From the NCBI GenBank assembly GCA_013397865.1, contig VZTI01002343.1, forward strand, positions 1,101,444-1,165,443: 64,000 nucleotides of DNA, given 5' to 3'. This stretch comes from Struthidea cinerea (taxonomy: Eukaryota; Chordata; Aves; Passeriformes; Corcoracidae). The notes below the pieces were generated by a model. That model worked only from the letters and a program-made list of their open reading frames with translations. It was not told the origin of the DNA and made no database searches. How positions within the stretch are numbered: position 1 is the first letter of the stretch; every line of letters begins with the position of its first letter. Positions 39,201 to 50,501 of this stretch are shown piece after piece. Position numbers and translations under genes: made by a program.

Positions 39201-41144
39201 ACTCCCACTGCCCTGTGCCGGAAACAGCACTGGAGTGCACCTGCTCAGCTGTAGCTGCTTAGGAGAAGAGTGTCTGCCTCCCAGACATACTGACAACTGC
39301 CTCTTTTCTTTTTCTGCCCAATTTGGAACTGACCATCAGCGCTCTTGTGTAAACACTGAAATCTGGGTCAATCAACCTCATGTACGACAACAGAGCATAG
39401 CATCTGCCCAGAGCTGTAAGTGATCTGTGCAACTGTCCGCAGAGTATTCGTCTCTCTGCTTCCCACTCTGCTTCACCACCATTTCAGTCTTTTGGCCCTG
39501 GGTCACTGACCACCTCCTTGCACAACACAGAGGACATCCACCCACTCACCATCCATACATGTGAAATAGTAGGAAATCATGCAGCTTAGTTAAATCTTAA
39601 AAAAAAGATCTTTGAGAAGGAGACAATGTCGAACCTTTGCCACACTGACAGATGACCCAACCTGATTTTGGCAAAGACAATCACTGTTTTTCCATCATAG
39701 TTTATACGTAAAAATATAGATTTTGGGTTACTGCATCTACACAGACAAAAGAGGGAAAAGCTTTATGAAAGGACACTAACCTGCTTGACAGCAGAAGCTA
39801 TTTTTAAATTTACAAAGATAAAAGTACAAATAAAAGACACAAACTTCTGATCATCTTCCTCTCCTCAATATTTATTATCCTCTACCTAGAAAAATAATTT
39901 CCATCTTCCATTTCCCTGAATATCTTAGTTAAAATCTCCAGCATTTTTATAATTCCACATACTTTGTGCATAATACAGAGACACTGTTTCCTGAGCTAAT
40001 CTGTTTGTCACATAGCTTGTCTTCAAACAATTAGCTACATCAGGATTTCTCCGTAGCAAATCAATTGCTGGTAGCTTTGGCTCAGCCAGATACAGGCTTT
40101 TGCATGTTGACACGCCTCTCAAAATAAGTCACAAAAAATGGCAAGAGGCTGTTACAGTAAGCTTCTTGAAAATAAATTACAGTTGCCATACCATGTAGCC
40201 CTTTGATTCTGATTTAGTTTATCCTTTACCTTTTCAGTATATTCCCCCAAAACAGAATGAGACAGACATGCTCCATTAACTTGTCTTTGGTAAGTTGCAA
40301 TTACTTGGAAAACTCCTTTAAATTTGCTGCTTGTTAATGTGAGGAAGATTGGAAAAGTCCAGCCCAGCCCCAAAATAAGCAAGCTTAAAAAAAAATAAAA
40401 GGCAGATATAACAGAAAAAGAAAAAGCTAATAGAACAGTATGCTCATTACAATAGCATGCTTCATGCAACTTATATTGCATAACCAGTCCAGGTCAGTTT
40501 TACCAGACTCATAAATTTTGACTGTGACACATGCAAGAAAGAAAGCAGTACATACAAGACAAGGGCCAGCTCTAGGTAAAATCTGTGTTTTCTGAATTTA
40601 CAGTGCGTAAAGTCTTTTATATTTTCATGAGTTTGTCCAAATACTGCATTTCCTCTTTTAAGAAAAAACTTCAGGGAGCAAATTTAATAAGGCTGCAGGA
40701 ACCATGTGCCACTGAAGAAATAAATCAAAATATTTCCCTGATTTCACAATCATCTTTGAAGAGAAGCCACTCACCCCTAAGATGAAGCAGGAGCCCTGGT
40801 AATGGTGGCAGATTTGTTTGCCACATGTGCTACCAAGCATACAATGAGCAGTGGAGGTTAAGACAGCTGGTTATAATCAATCCAGTTATCACAGCTTAAT
40901 TAGTGACTGCTGATTTGTGTAAGTCCTCATGCTTGACAACTACCATTTTTTGACTAAGGCAACTGCAAAGGTAGCATGTTAACTTTTACCTGTTTTCACC
41001 ACATGAAATATTTATAAACAAATACAAGTAATCTCATGACTAAGTTTTGAATAAAATTATTACAATGCCCCTCATTTAATGTTTTCAAGCAATTATTTGC
41101 AAATACATTATTGGTTGAAGGCCACAAACACCCAGTGCTGCTAG
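30236..41144. other. Intergenic desert downstream of AMIGO2, no gene seen
   Basis: About 11 kb, mostly AT-rich and unique. It includes a 171-codon plus-strand frame at 31839-32354 with no domain or exon context, a CpG-dense patch at about 37155-37265, and a stretch at about 35340-35470 that reads like conserved enhancer DNA (TAATT cores, few simple repeats). I recognise no transposon. In mammals the next gene on this side is SLC38A4, as I recall; none of its coding sequence is visible. Confidence 0.5.
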
Positions 41145-41161
41145 GGTAAATTTGGTGGCAA

Positions 41162-41167
41162 ATTTAA
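41162..41167 (-). terminator. AMIGO2: Distal poly(A) signal ATTAAA of AMIGO2
   Basis: A common variant hexamer about 507 nt past the stop, followed by a GGGTGTTTGTGG element at a typical distance for cleavage near 41145. It is inferred from motif spacing. Confidence 0.4.
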
Positions 41168-41591
41168 TCCTTTTGTGCCGAGCATTCCAAGAAAAATAAT
41201 TTTCCCCTAATGATTTTATGTAAAGATTTTATGAGCCTGTGAAAGGAACTGCAGAAAGTCTGAACATTTTTCTCCTTAGCCATGAGAGTTTGCTTCTGTG
41301 CACACTTCAGAAGAGCTGAGTTATCAGCATGACTGGGTGTTGCATAGGGGTCAGCCTCTGCCTCTGCAGAGTCAGCTGTATGCACTGAAAGTGTCTCTAA
41401 ACATGCACGAGAAATTGCTGTATATAGACCAGAGAGTAAAACCAAGGCTAAGCTTGCATTAAAAACATTCACAATAATGACAAGCTGTTTGCTTTTCCCA
41501 AACGAGGTACCACTGTTGCATGGCCTGCACAGAGAGGAGACGCAGTTCAAGGACTGACAAAACAGACCATTTTTAAAACATTTTATCACTT

Positions 41592-41597
41592 TTTATT
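41592..41597 (-). terminator. AMIGO2: Proximal poly(A) signal AATAAA of AMIGO2
   Basis: A canonical hexamer lies 77 nt past the stop codon, with a GT-rich element about 20-35 nt beyond. It would yield an unusually short 3'UTR. It could be used alongside the ATTAAA at 41167-41162. Confidence 0.35.
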
Positions 41598-41673
41598 TGT
41601 TTGTCCTGATGGTTGCTACAGGCAAAGGAGGTATTCAGAAATGGAACTGCACGATACAAACACAGGCAGCAAA

Positions 41674-43239
41674 CTAAGCTGGCGGCATGAAAGGTGTATC
41701 CGAGAACACAGAGTTGACAGAGTCAGAGTCGGATTTTGTTCGAGTAGTTTTTAAGATACTCTCTGTAATGACACTGTCATTAGGAAACAGTTTTACTTTC
41801 CCATTCTGACTCTGTTTTGGTTCGTGCACGGGTTCCAGGAAAACCACCCGTTTACCAGTGCTAGCCTTCTTCTCATCGGCTGGTAGCTCTTGAGGCAGTG
41901 CAGAATTCAGTATGGATGAGTGGGCACTGCTTTGGTTCAGCTTCCTCTTCTTCTTTCTTGCCTTACATTGACATGGACAGGGGGTCAGATAGAGATACAG
42001 CAGTACCAAAATAATACTGGCCACACAGGCAGCAAGGGTGGTAAAAGCTGTATTAAATGCTTCATGAGCATGGGACCTGTTCACCGTGAAATTGCTAACA
42101 TTTATTCTGACCTCTATGGTTTCATTTAATAGTCTTTTCTTATTTATTGCAATGCAGGAATACAGGCCTGAGTTCTCTAGCTGGGCTTCTGTTATCTCCA
42201 GGCTGCCATTCGGAAACACTTTGAAGTTATCAGTCTCCCTGTCTGGCTCCAGCAATGTATTGTCTGGACTAATCCACACAAACTGTGTGCCCGTATCGCT
42301 GATTCTGCTGTCACAGTGTACAATCAGCCTGTCTCCAACCTGGGCATCATGAACAAACCCAAAGGCTTGGAAAGAGCTGTTGACGGTACTTTCAGAGCAA
42401 TTCATAACATTGTCGTGCAGTAAAGGCAGTTTATTCTGACCTCTTGGGTCTGACTGCAACAAACAGCTGTACTCATTTTTGAAGTCCACCACTGAGCTGA
42501 AGTGCCTTTGATACCAGAAGATTAGCATGGAGTACAGGACACAGTCACAATAGAATGGGTTGCCATGAAGATAAATTCCACTAAGTTGTTTGGCTGGCAC
42601 TGAACTCAGGCGCTGAATAGGCATCGTCTGGATGTGATTAAAGGAAATGTCCAGCAACACAAGGTCTGTCAGTTTATGTTTTCCAACATATAAGTCCAGT
42701 GGGAAATGCGAGACCAGGTTGTAGCTTAGGTACAGTTTCTGTAATTTGTACAATCCTCCAAAGGCTAAAGACTCAATCTGTGTTATTTGATTGTTGTACA
42801 GCAGGAGAACCTCCAGCGCCTTTAGCTCCTGAAACACAGGGCTGCCCAGTGTTTTCAGGCTGTTGGACGACAAGTCTAGATACTTCAGATTCGGAGTTGT
42901 GGAAAAGCTTCCAGTGCTAATGCTGCTAATGCTATTATGATTGACTATTAAAGTGTTCAGTTTCTCAGACAGCACTGGGACCCATTCAGGCTCCAAAATC
43001 CCAATTCTGTTATAACTCAGATCCAGCCTTTTCATACATTTATAAAGATTTCCTGGCACTCGGGTGAGGTTCTTATTTGTGCAGCTTACGATATCACTGG
43101 CGCAGATGCAGGTTGCTGGACACATCCCTGGGGCACTGCCACAAACACTCACGGTGAAGACCAAGAGGCATGCGAGTCCTTTGCAGTTCACTTTAAAAAC
43201 TCCGAGTCGAGTAGGAAGTGTCCGCCAGTTTAAAGACAT
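41674..43239 (-). CDS. AMIGO2: AMIGO2, amphoterin-induced LRR/Ig adhesion protein 2 (complete, single exon)
   Basis: The 521-residue frame matches, as I recall them, vertebrate AMIGO2 proteins (human 522 aa) from end to end. Visible domains: N-terminal hydrophobic signal (core about 19-34); LRRNT cysteines 40, 44, 46, 53; about six leucine-rich repeats to residue 223; LRRCT with CDC at 231-233 and cysteines 259 and 281; one Ig domain with the C309-C362 pair and W322; TM helix about 395-417; basic cytoplasmic tail ending near the conserved SDSDSVNSVFSDTPF segment. N-glycosylation sequons at about 57, 280, 287, 344, 372, 380, 383 and 387. The ATG at 43239 is chosen because it begins MSL..TLPT like mammalian AMIGO2, has A at -3, and follows an in-frame TAA at 43254-43252; the two codons before it (GTG ACA) are not a start. 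Family knowledge: type I plasma-membrane protein, homophilic and heterophilic adhesion, neurite outgrowth and neuronal survival through PDK1/Akt. The frame is intact, with no frameshift. Confidence 0.97.
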   Translation of the reverse strand: MSLNWRTLPTRLGVFKVNCKGLACLLVFTVSVCGSAPGMCPATCICASDIVSCTNKNLTRVPGNLYKCMKRLDLSYNRIGILEPEWVPVLSEKLNTLIVNHNSISSISTGSFSTTPNLKYLDLSSNSLKTLGSPVFQELKALEVLLLYNNQITQIESLAFGGLYKLQKLYLSYNLVSHFPLDLYVGKHKLTDLVLLDISFNHIQTMPIQRLSSVPAKQLSGIYLHGNPFYCDCVLYSMLIFWYQRHFSSVVDFKNEYSCLLQSDPRGQNKLPLLHDNVMNCSESTVNSSFQAFGFVHDAQVGDRLIVHCDSRISDTGTQFVWISPDNTLLEPDRETDNFKVFPNGSLEITEAQLENSGLYSCIAINKKRLLNETIEVRINVSNFTVNRSHAHEAFNTAFTTLAACVASIILVLLYLYLTPCPCQCKARKKKRKLNQSSAHSSILNSALPQELPADEKKASTGKRVVFLEPVHEPKQSQNGKVKLFPNDSVITESILKTTRTKSDSDSVNSVFSDTPFMPPA

Positions 43240-43312
43240 TGTCACTGTCTTTTAGCTGTCTCCCAGTGCTCCTTGCCACAGATTACATGTGCAGTTAGCT
43301 TTGCACTAGTTG
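43240..43312 (-). other. AMIGO2: AMIGO2 5'UTR part of the coding exon, with splice acceptor
   Basis: Reading the minus strand, a pyrimidine-rich run ending in TTTTGACAG places a strong 3' splice site with its AG at 43314-43313, so the exon would begin at 43312. A branch-point-like TTAAC has its A near 43345, 32 nt upstream of the AG, a normal distance. This leaves 73 nt of leader before the ATG. The leader holds an ATG followed directly by TAA (43288-43283). AMIGO genes are known to keep their whole coding region in one exon with upstream non-coding exons, which fits. The splice itself is inferred, not observed. Confidence 0.7.
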
Positions 43313-46300
43313 CTGTCAAAAGAGGGATACAGAGGTACAGCACGTTAACATTTACCATTCATACTCTGCCTGATTTCTTATGCCTTTTGAAAAATACACG
43401 GAATTAACACTTTGGGTTTCATACAGTTAACGGTACAATCTAGTTCTAAGGTGATGTAAGCTTAACACTGGTTTTATGTAAACATGAAAATCTGCATTCA
43501 CGTGTAAATATATATATATATACTGTAGATACAGTATTTTTTGTCTTCAAAAAGAATGCAACTATTCTTCAGTCTTGGACCAAGTAATGCAATTTCTGAC
43601 AGTTCATTAAAAAAAAATTGGAAATGTTCCCCTGTGGGGCATGACTTGGCAATGGCACCTGCTACCTGTTTCCAAACCAACAATGATAGAATTCCCAGCA
43701 GAGAAAAGAAAAAGCCTCAAACTAAAATGTTTCTTTTTTCTTGTCTAGTGGGAAGCAGCTACAACATTCTTTTCTTTACAATCAGAAAATGTCACACGTT
43801 TTCAAGCAAAGAATTTTCTCAGACTTTCTAGCTTTAAATGTCATATGAATTTCTTTCTTTTTTTTCATTTTTCATTTGGTAACTTATGGTTCAGGTAGCA
43901 ACAGCCTATTTTGAAAGTTATTCAAGTTGTTCAATAAAAATATTTAGTACTCTACTTCTCCTACCTTTGCCAATATAAGTAATGAGGAAGAAATCTATGC
44001 CTAGTGCCTACCTCAGGCACAAATTTTGGGAACATTCAGTAAGGATGAGTCAGCTGTTTCTCAAAACTTAGTAAAGAAAAAAAATATTTTGCTCATAGGT
44101 AGATAGAAAAACCCCAACCATACTCTTTTCTGAGAATATTTTAGAGTCAGTATGGTTTGAAGCAGGGATGTAAGATATGACACAGTAGTGATTCTGTGCT
44201 AAGGGGTATGCTTTTTGCCATCTTCTGAGAGAACATACACATACATAGCAGACGAATGAACATTTCTGTTCATTCTTGTTCTCCCTGGTACCTGTTTAGA
44301 GTTCATCAGTAAATTCACAGAAGAGATCATCTACATTGATTATTGTCACCCCTTCAGAGTTCAGATGTGGTATTCAGCTCCCACATTATTATCCTCAAAC
44401 TCATTTCTCTAATCTCACCCACCTGTTGGGGCAGTTCTGAGCAGGACAAACCCTGCAATGTCTGCTCTGTGCTGCTGATAGTGGCTATGGCCAGGAGCCT
44501 GTGGACAGTGGGATGAGAAGAAAGAAGCAGCCACAGATGGAAAGGAGGAGAATAAAAGAAGAAATTGTATTCTCCAATGATGCAAGATGGATGAAGAAAA
44601 GATGAGCCTTGAGGAAAAAACATTAAAATCAAGACCTAAATGGTGGAGGGCGGCAGGGCAGAGGGACAGTGAAAGAAGGGGAGACAGAAAAGAGAACAGT
44701 AAGACATACACAGGGAAGGAAGTGCAAAACCAGGGGAGGTGGATGCTAATGGAGCATCATAATTGTTACTGAAGAAACTGAGGAGGAGGTAATCTGAGGA
44801 TGCAGCAGTCAGTGAAGGCATAAGAAACTGAAAAAGCAGATGAGGAGGGTGTAAAGGCAACGAAAAGGACTAAGCAGAAGACAAGAGTTTCAGGAGGTAA
44901 ACCTTAGAGCACACCTCTCCAGAGAATTTACATCTGCTACTTAAGAACCTAAGATTACCGATGCAATTAATTAATATATGCAAAATGCAAAAATTTTCAC
45001 TCCTCCTCAGCTCTTTATTTCCCTCTTCTGTAACCCTCTGCCAATCTGGCAAGCTGCTGTCTTCTGCTGACAAATCTACTCTTAAGTCAAGTGGTAGAAG
45101 ATGTGCTATGAAACTAAAGAGCTGAACCTTCTAATGACCCATTAAAATAAGAAATATCAAGGCAGCATGGGAGAATGGGACATTTCATCTTTCACAAGAA
45201 CTTATATATATATTGGCTTTAGATGTTTGCATTCAAAAAAAAACCCATTAAGAGTCTTAATGATCTTGGCAAGACTGCCAAGTCAAGTGCTCAAAAATAT
45301 AGCGTCAGAATTATGTTTTTCTTGCCATTTCAGATTTTATATACAGTCCTTGGTTACGTGATTGCTAAATTTCCCCCCCAAAACCTTTCCTGACACTGTG
45401 CATAGGTTCCGAGGAAGAACAGGGAAAAGAAAGGGTGACTACATCACAAGAGCTTGGTAAATCCTGAGAACTGCAGCTGTCCTAGCCTTTGCCACACAAG
45501 TCCTGTGAGATCAGGCAAGCTATGTAAACTGGTGACTATTACAAAATAATGAACATATTACAGCCACCAGATTGGCACTTAGAAAATAAAGAACCTCTGC
45601 ATGTTAAATTTGGGAAGGACTGATCTGAGGAAGTGCTGAGATGAGAGTCAAAATGCTGTGACTCTATCTGGCACTTCTGATTGCACAGGCTTCTCCTGCT
45701 TCCCTGTTTATACAAGGGATATAGTAACATGACCTTAGCTATAGAAATATTGTAAAAATAAATTGATTGGTTTGAATTAAAGTTTAATATCAAGATTAAT
45801 AAATTCTTCTAGGCTTTTAAAGTCTCCTGAAGCCACTAACTGCATGGGGTTTTCAATGGAAAGTTAGGAATCCAGAGGAATATTTTTTTAACCAGTCCTA
45901 AGCTCCTTAGATAGTTATTTTTGCTAGTTAGGTAGCCTACAGAAACAATTAATAGATACAAGTTCTTCTAGAGGGTGAGACCTATGAAGCATTAGATAAA
46001 CTGCCATCAGAAAATAATTGTATACCACAGCGTTTATTTGTATGGCATACAGACATAAGGCACAAGGAAAACACACTGACAGATGAAAACGGTATTAAAT
46101 TATTGTCTTTTAGTTAGTCTGCTGTATGAAACAAGGCATCTGAAAACTAAATACCATAAAACCACATGCTTGAAGACTGGATTATAAAGCACCCACAAAA
46201 TAGGAGATGAACTATTGCTGCAAAGGTTGCCTTTCCCACTAACACCTGAATGCTTGATTCTGCAAGCTATGAAGCCTAATTTTTAATGTAACTGAACTTG

Positions 46301-49300
46301 CAACAAGGTGAATGGCAATTAAAAAAATCAGCTCCCATGTTGAATATAACTGTGATCCTGGAGATACTCCAAATGGGACATACTAGACCAATGCTCTGGT
46401 TTGTAAGGGTTACAAAGTTTAATACACTAGATAACCTTGCATGTTTGTTTCTGACCTTGACTACAATTATCTCATCAGAAACTCCAAGCTAGTCTGCAAC
46501 CAAATCCCATGGGCAGCTGCACATCAGTGGTTGGTGTATATCAGCATAATACCTTTGAATTCTAAGGAGCAAGAACAGTTTGCAAGGGCTGAAAACTTGA
46601 TTGTCCATTTTCAAAGCTCACTGGAGTTGTAAAATGAAAATTGTTTCAGACAACTTGCCTTGTCTGGCAGGGCAAATCCAAATTATAGACATCCTAAACA
46701 TACCACAGGACACACAAGAGTATTTAGAGAGTACTCTGATCAGCAGAAGCCTTCCTTTCCATGCCCAACTCACAGTGCAGTGCCTACATTCCCAACAGGT
46801 TCTTTGCTCTTTTGGAGAGTAGGACTGTTGAGCTGCAACTTGCTCTTCAACCTGTGTTCCCCGTATCTTCTGCACAGATTACCCAGGATGGTCTGCAAAG
46901 CCAAGCATGTTCAACATAAATATTTATAAGGTTTGAGATCATTTGAACTTACTCAAAATGACTGCATAAACATTTCTGGGTAGTAATGTGTTAAGTGGCA
47001 AGAAGAACAAAGCCTACACTAAGCCCTATATTAAAGAACCTGGCATTTTGTTTCATCCCAGTAACACTACTTCACGTCTTAGAGAAGTCTTATTTTACAA
47101 ATTTCAATATTGCATTTTTCTCAAGAGAGATATTGCTATTGAATACTATCAGCTAACATATGCCAACAGACTTTAGCCAAGTACTTCACCATTATTTCTG
47201 AATGAGCTGGGTAAATACCTTTTCTGATTTATAGTAAAGTGAAAGGCATGGTTGGGAGTTTTGTTCTTGAATTCTGTTCAAAGAAATAATTTCTTTGTGA
47301 TGTTAAAGGGCAATATTTTAAGTTCAGTGCCAAAAACACATTACTCCCTGAGATGAATCATCTGAATAGTAATGGTGCACATGCTTCTTAACTATTTGAG
47401 AGGAAAGGCAGGACATATCCTATCATAGTGAAAATCCTCTGTGGTCAGAAACAGCAAAATTGACTACAACCAATCAACTTCTAGAGAAGCTAAGGATTTG
47501 GTTCTTGGTTTTGAACTTTTTAATGTGTATGTTTGTTGTTGCTGTTTATTTCTGGGGGGGTTGTCTGTTTGTTGTTTCGTTTTTAAAGTAATGAGCATCT
47601 AGACCTGCTTATGGAAAAGGGGAATGCCAGGCAACATACAGTCTCACCATCAGTTATCACCTGAAGATCAACTAATGTTCTAAACACTCCTTTCTCCAGG
47701 CTCTCTCTCCCACTAAGAAGACATTAATAATCTCTACACCAGTTTTCTCATCCTCTCTAAGTACCTTCAGGGTTATTGCTGTTTCTCCTACGGAACCTGT
47801 ATACCAAATTATCTCTCCCAGTTCACTTGAGACTTAGCTAAAAAATCCTTATGTGGCACATCTCTTAATTTAAGCAGTGAATTGGACTGGAAATCACAAT
47901 TCACCTGAATGATTTTGCAAACACTACTATTAGTCTTTTTACTGTTAAATACTTAGATTGGTAGATGTTATTCCTACTGTAAAGCATTTTCCTGTACATT
48001 GGTGATGCAAATAATTCCACATCTGGCTGGTACTTTCTGCACAATGAAAATGTAAATATTTGCACACAACCCTGCTGCCTGCTGTACTACTGCAGAAATA
48101 GTGCTGAGCCTCTAGAGAAATCAAAATATCAAAGACCTCAGTTCATCCTCCAGAAGGTTCACATCATTTCTACATCCCTACCTCCTTCCCTGGTGCCACA
48201 TCCCCTGTGACTGTCTTCTGAGTCTCACCAGCCCACAAGACATTTATACATCTCTGCACCTTGCACTGACTTCCATCGTCCACACAGGTGCTCTTCCCCT
48301 ATACCAGTCTACATATCAGATGAATTAGGGCTAGTCAAATATAACTATATTTGAAATACTAGTCAAATATAACTATACATGAAATAAAAAAATGGTGGCT
48401 CAGGTGTTAATGTTTTCTCACTGCCCAATTTATTTTTTTCTGGGACGACATTTGACAGAGGTTCCTCATGAACTCAAAAGCAAAAGTGATTTTTAGAACG
48501 GGGTTTTATTAATTTATAACAACAATATTATACAAGTATAAATATTCATGCTTTTAATCCCAACTTTACGAATCCTGCTTAAGTACATGACACAGCCATT
48601 AATTACATATAGACTAGTGGCATCCTACACAATTAGTCTTTTAAAAAATTACATTTATAAAGAAGGTCTGCACAAACTTGCATTCCTTGTGTGTGTGTGA
48701 TACTGTCAGAAGAAATATTCATACAGCAGCCACCTCACCTCAGTCTCCAGGCTCTACTCTGCCTTTATCACTCCTGAGTGGAAAAGGCTCTCTCTGCATC
48801 AAATCTTCCTGACAGCTGTGCTCAGCATCTCTGACTGAACAGAGATAGATTACCCAAACATCGTAATCCATGAGATTTAGTGACATGATGGATTGAACAG
48901 CAAAGACTGTTGGTGAGCTACATCTGGGAGACATCTTGATACACTGGACTAAATCCCTGAACTGGGCTAAACTGTGCTTGGTGCAGGACCTAACAGTGAT
49001 GAAAAAATGGCTTTACATCATATTTGCAGCAAGCTGATCCTGAGATCAGCATGGCAAATGGAGTGCTCTCTATGGCCAGCATCTGGCCAGACCTCAAGCG
49101 TGCTGAATTAGAGATTAATTTGTCCTAGTAACCTTAGCCAGATAAAACTATCATCTCCCACTAATCCTTCACTAAAGATTGAATTTCCTTGAAGAGAGAC
49201 TTTTTTAAAAAAACATAACTCGCTTGTCTTGAAGAAAACCAAGACACGGAAGAGCAACTGGGTAACGTACAACAGAGCCTCACTTGGACTCATTAACAGT

Positions 49301-50003
49301 CTCTTTACAGCAGTACCAGCTACGTGAAGTCAACATCTCTGCAGCCCTTATCCCTCTGAGAGAGTACAAGGGAAATATGCATCAGTGAAACAATTCCATC
49401 CTTTTTTGCCATGTTTGTAAATCAAGCTGCAACCAAGCTTAAACCTTGCAAATTACTTCAGTTGCTAAGGAGATCAGCAAATAATTAAGAAAAAAATGCA
49501 ATAAGTGGCAGTGACTATTACAGTATCAGTAACCAGTCTCCAAGCAATGTCAGATCCTACGAAAGTTTTGTTGCTCAGCGAGGGATCCTCACCGCCTCCA
49601 AAATTTTATCTGAGGGCTAAACTTCACAGAAACCCCCTTGCCTACGATTTGGGGGGCTCCTGCCAGTCTCACGGCGGGCATTGTTCGCTGCATCCCCAGA
49701 TTCCTACCGGGAGTCGGCGGAGGGCAAAGTTTCCGCGAGCCCAGCGACCGAGCTAAACCGGCACCGGACCGGAGGCACCCACAGGCACTCCGAGGGGTCT
49801 CTGACCGACTTCCCCGGGCAGGCTCGGCCACTGCCGCCGTTCAGCGGCGGAGGCAGGGACTGGGTCTCCCCCGCCCGCTGCCGGGCTGCGCCCGCCTCCG
49901 GCGGCCCCTCTGAGCCCCGACTCCTGCCCTCCGGACCCTGTCCCCCGTCATACCCCGGCTACCGGAGGGATGCCTGCTCCGCCACCCCGCCGGGCAGCGT
50001 TAC
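43313..50003 (-). other. AMIGO2: Predicted AMIGO2 5'UTR intron (6.7 kb)
   Basis: Bounded by the acceptor at 43314-43313 and the best minus-strand donor in the CpG island, CCAG/GTAACG, with GT at 50003-50002. The interior is AT-rich and holds no credible exon. It contains a short AT microsatellite at 43506-43522, a purine-rich stretch at about 44500-44900 on the plus strand and a 28-bp tandem duplication at 48331. I see no CR1 or LTR in it. The intron would be much longer than the roughly 1 kb I recall between promoter and coding sequence in human AMIGO2, so a nearer promoter remains possible. Confidence 0.5.
48331..48386. repeat. Tandem duplication, 28-bp period
   Basis: CTAGTCAAATATAACTATAT and its continuation are repeated at 48359 with two changes. 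Simple slippage or duplication within the inferred AMIGO2 intron. Confidence 0.75.
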
Positions 50004-50248
50004 CTGGAGCTTCCGATGGCCGCCTCATGTCCGGGGAGCGCGATGCCGGCCCCGCCGCCGCCTGCAGCCCCTGCCCCGCATGCTGCGCTCCGCTCGGCTC
50101 CGCGGGAAGTTGCGGGACGCCGGGAGCGCGGCAGCGGCTCCGCTGCGCTCCCCCGCGGACGCAGGCAGTGCCGGCCCGCTGCCCCCGGGAAGGGAGCTGA
50201 GGCCCGGAGCTCGGTACGGGCGGCGGGTGAGCAGGGAAGGCAGGAGAC
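50004..50248 (-). other. AMIGO2: Predicted non-coding exon 1 of AMIGO2
   Basis: The 3' edge is the CCAG/GTAACG donor at 50004/50003. The 5' edge is only an estimate, about 25-30 nt downstream of the minus-strand GGGATAAAAA element at 50271-50280. The exon is very GC-rich. It carries two ATGs on the minus strand: one opens an 18-codon uORF that stops in the TGA at 50027-50025, the other is at 50028-50026 and stays open to the donor. Other donors (for example near 49590 or 50485) are possible but fit consensus less well. Transcript data would decide. Confidence 0.4.
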
Positions 50249-50270
50249 TCCCAGTCAGAGTGGCGACGGG

Positions 50271-50280
50271 GTTTTTATCC
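50271..50280 (-). promoter_or_regulatory. AMIGO2: TATA-like element in the AMIGO2 CpG island
   Basis: The minus strand reads GGATAAAAAC, a one-mismatch TATA box. It is the only such AT-rich island in the GC-rich core and would place a start site near 50245-50250, giving a first exon of about 245 nt ending at the 50004 donor. This is inferred from spacing only. Confidence 0.35.
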
Positions 50281-50464
50281 CCTCCTGCCTCCGCCCTCCC
50301 GGTCTCCGCCGCCGCGCAGCACCCGACCCGACCCCACACCGCTTCCCCCGACGCCCTCTCGGGGGCTTCCGCAGCAGCGGGACGGAGTCGTCGGCGCCCC
50401 GGGGGAGGAGCGCACCGGCTGCCCCCGCTCCGCCCCTCGCCTCCCGGGGGCTGCCGCCGCTCCG

Positions 50465-50501
50465 CCCCGCTCCGGCCCCCTCCTCACCCCCCGCAGCCCC
50501 C
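50465..50501 (-). promoter_or_regulatory. Canonical G-quadruplex motif in the CpG island
   Basis: The minus strand has four G runs (5, 6, 5 and 4) separated by loops of 4, 6 and 7 bases, matching the usual G3+N1-7 rule. It lies about 220-250 bp upstream of the inferred AMIGO2 start site. Formation is predicted from the pattern only. Confidence 0.55.

Larger units (their letters stand above)
41145..41673 (-). other. AMIGO2: AMIGO2 3'UTR with two candidate poly(A) signals
   Basis: After the TAG stop (41676-41674), the minus strand has AATAAA at 41597-41592, followed by a GT-rich stretch (GGTCTGTTTTGTC), which would give a UTR of about 100 nt. It also has ATTAAA at 41167-41162 followed within about 30-40 nt by GGGTGTTTGTGG, which would give about 530 nt. 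The distal site has the stronger downstream element. The 141-codon frame within this stretch (41164-41589) has no recognisable domain and is regarded as chance. Confidence 0.5.

Noticed and set aside
41164..41589. 141-codon minus-strand frame after AMIGO2
   Set aside because: It lies in the AMIGO2 3'UTR, shows no domain or signal, and its length is within chance.
43240..43245. Two extra N-terminal codons before AMIGO2 residue 1
   Set aside because: They are GTG ACA, not an ATG. An in-frame TAA lies just upstream, and mammalian AMIGO2 starts at the equivalent of the ATG at 43239.
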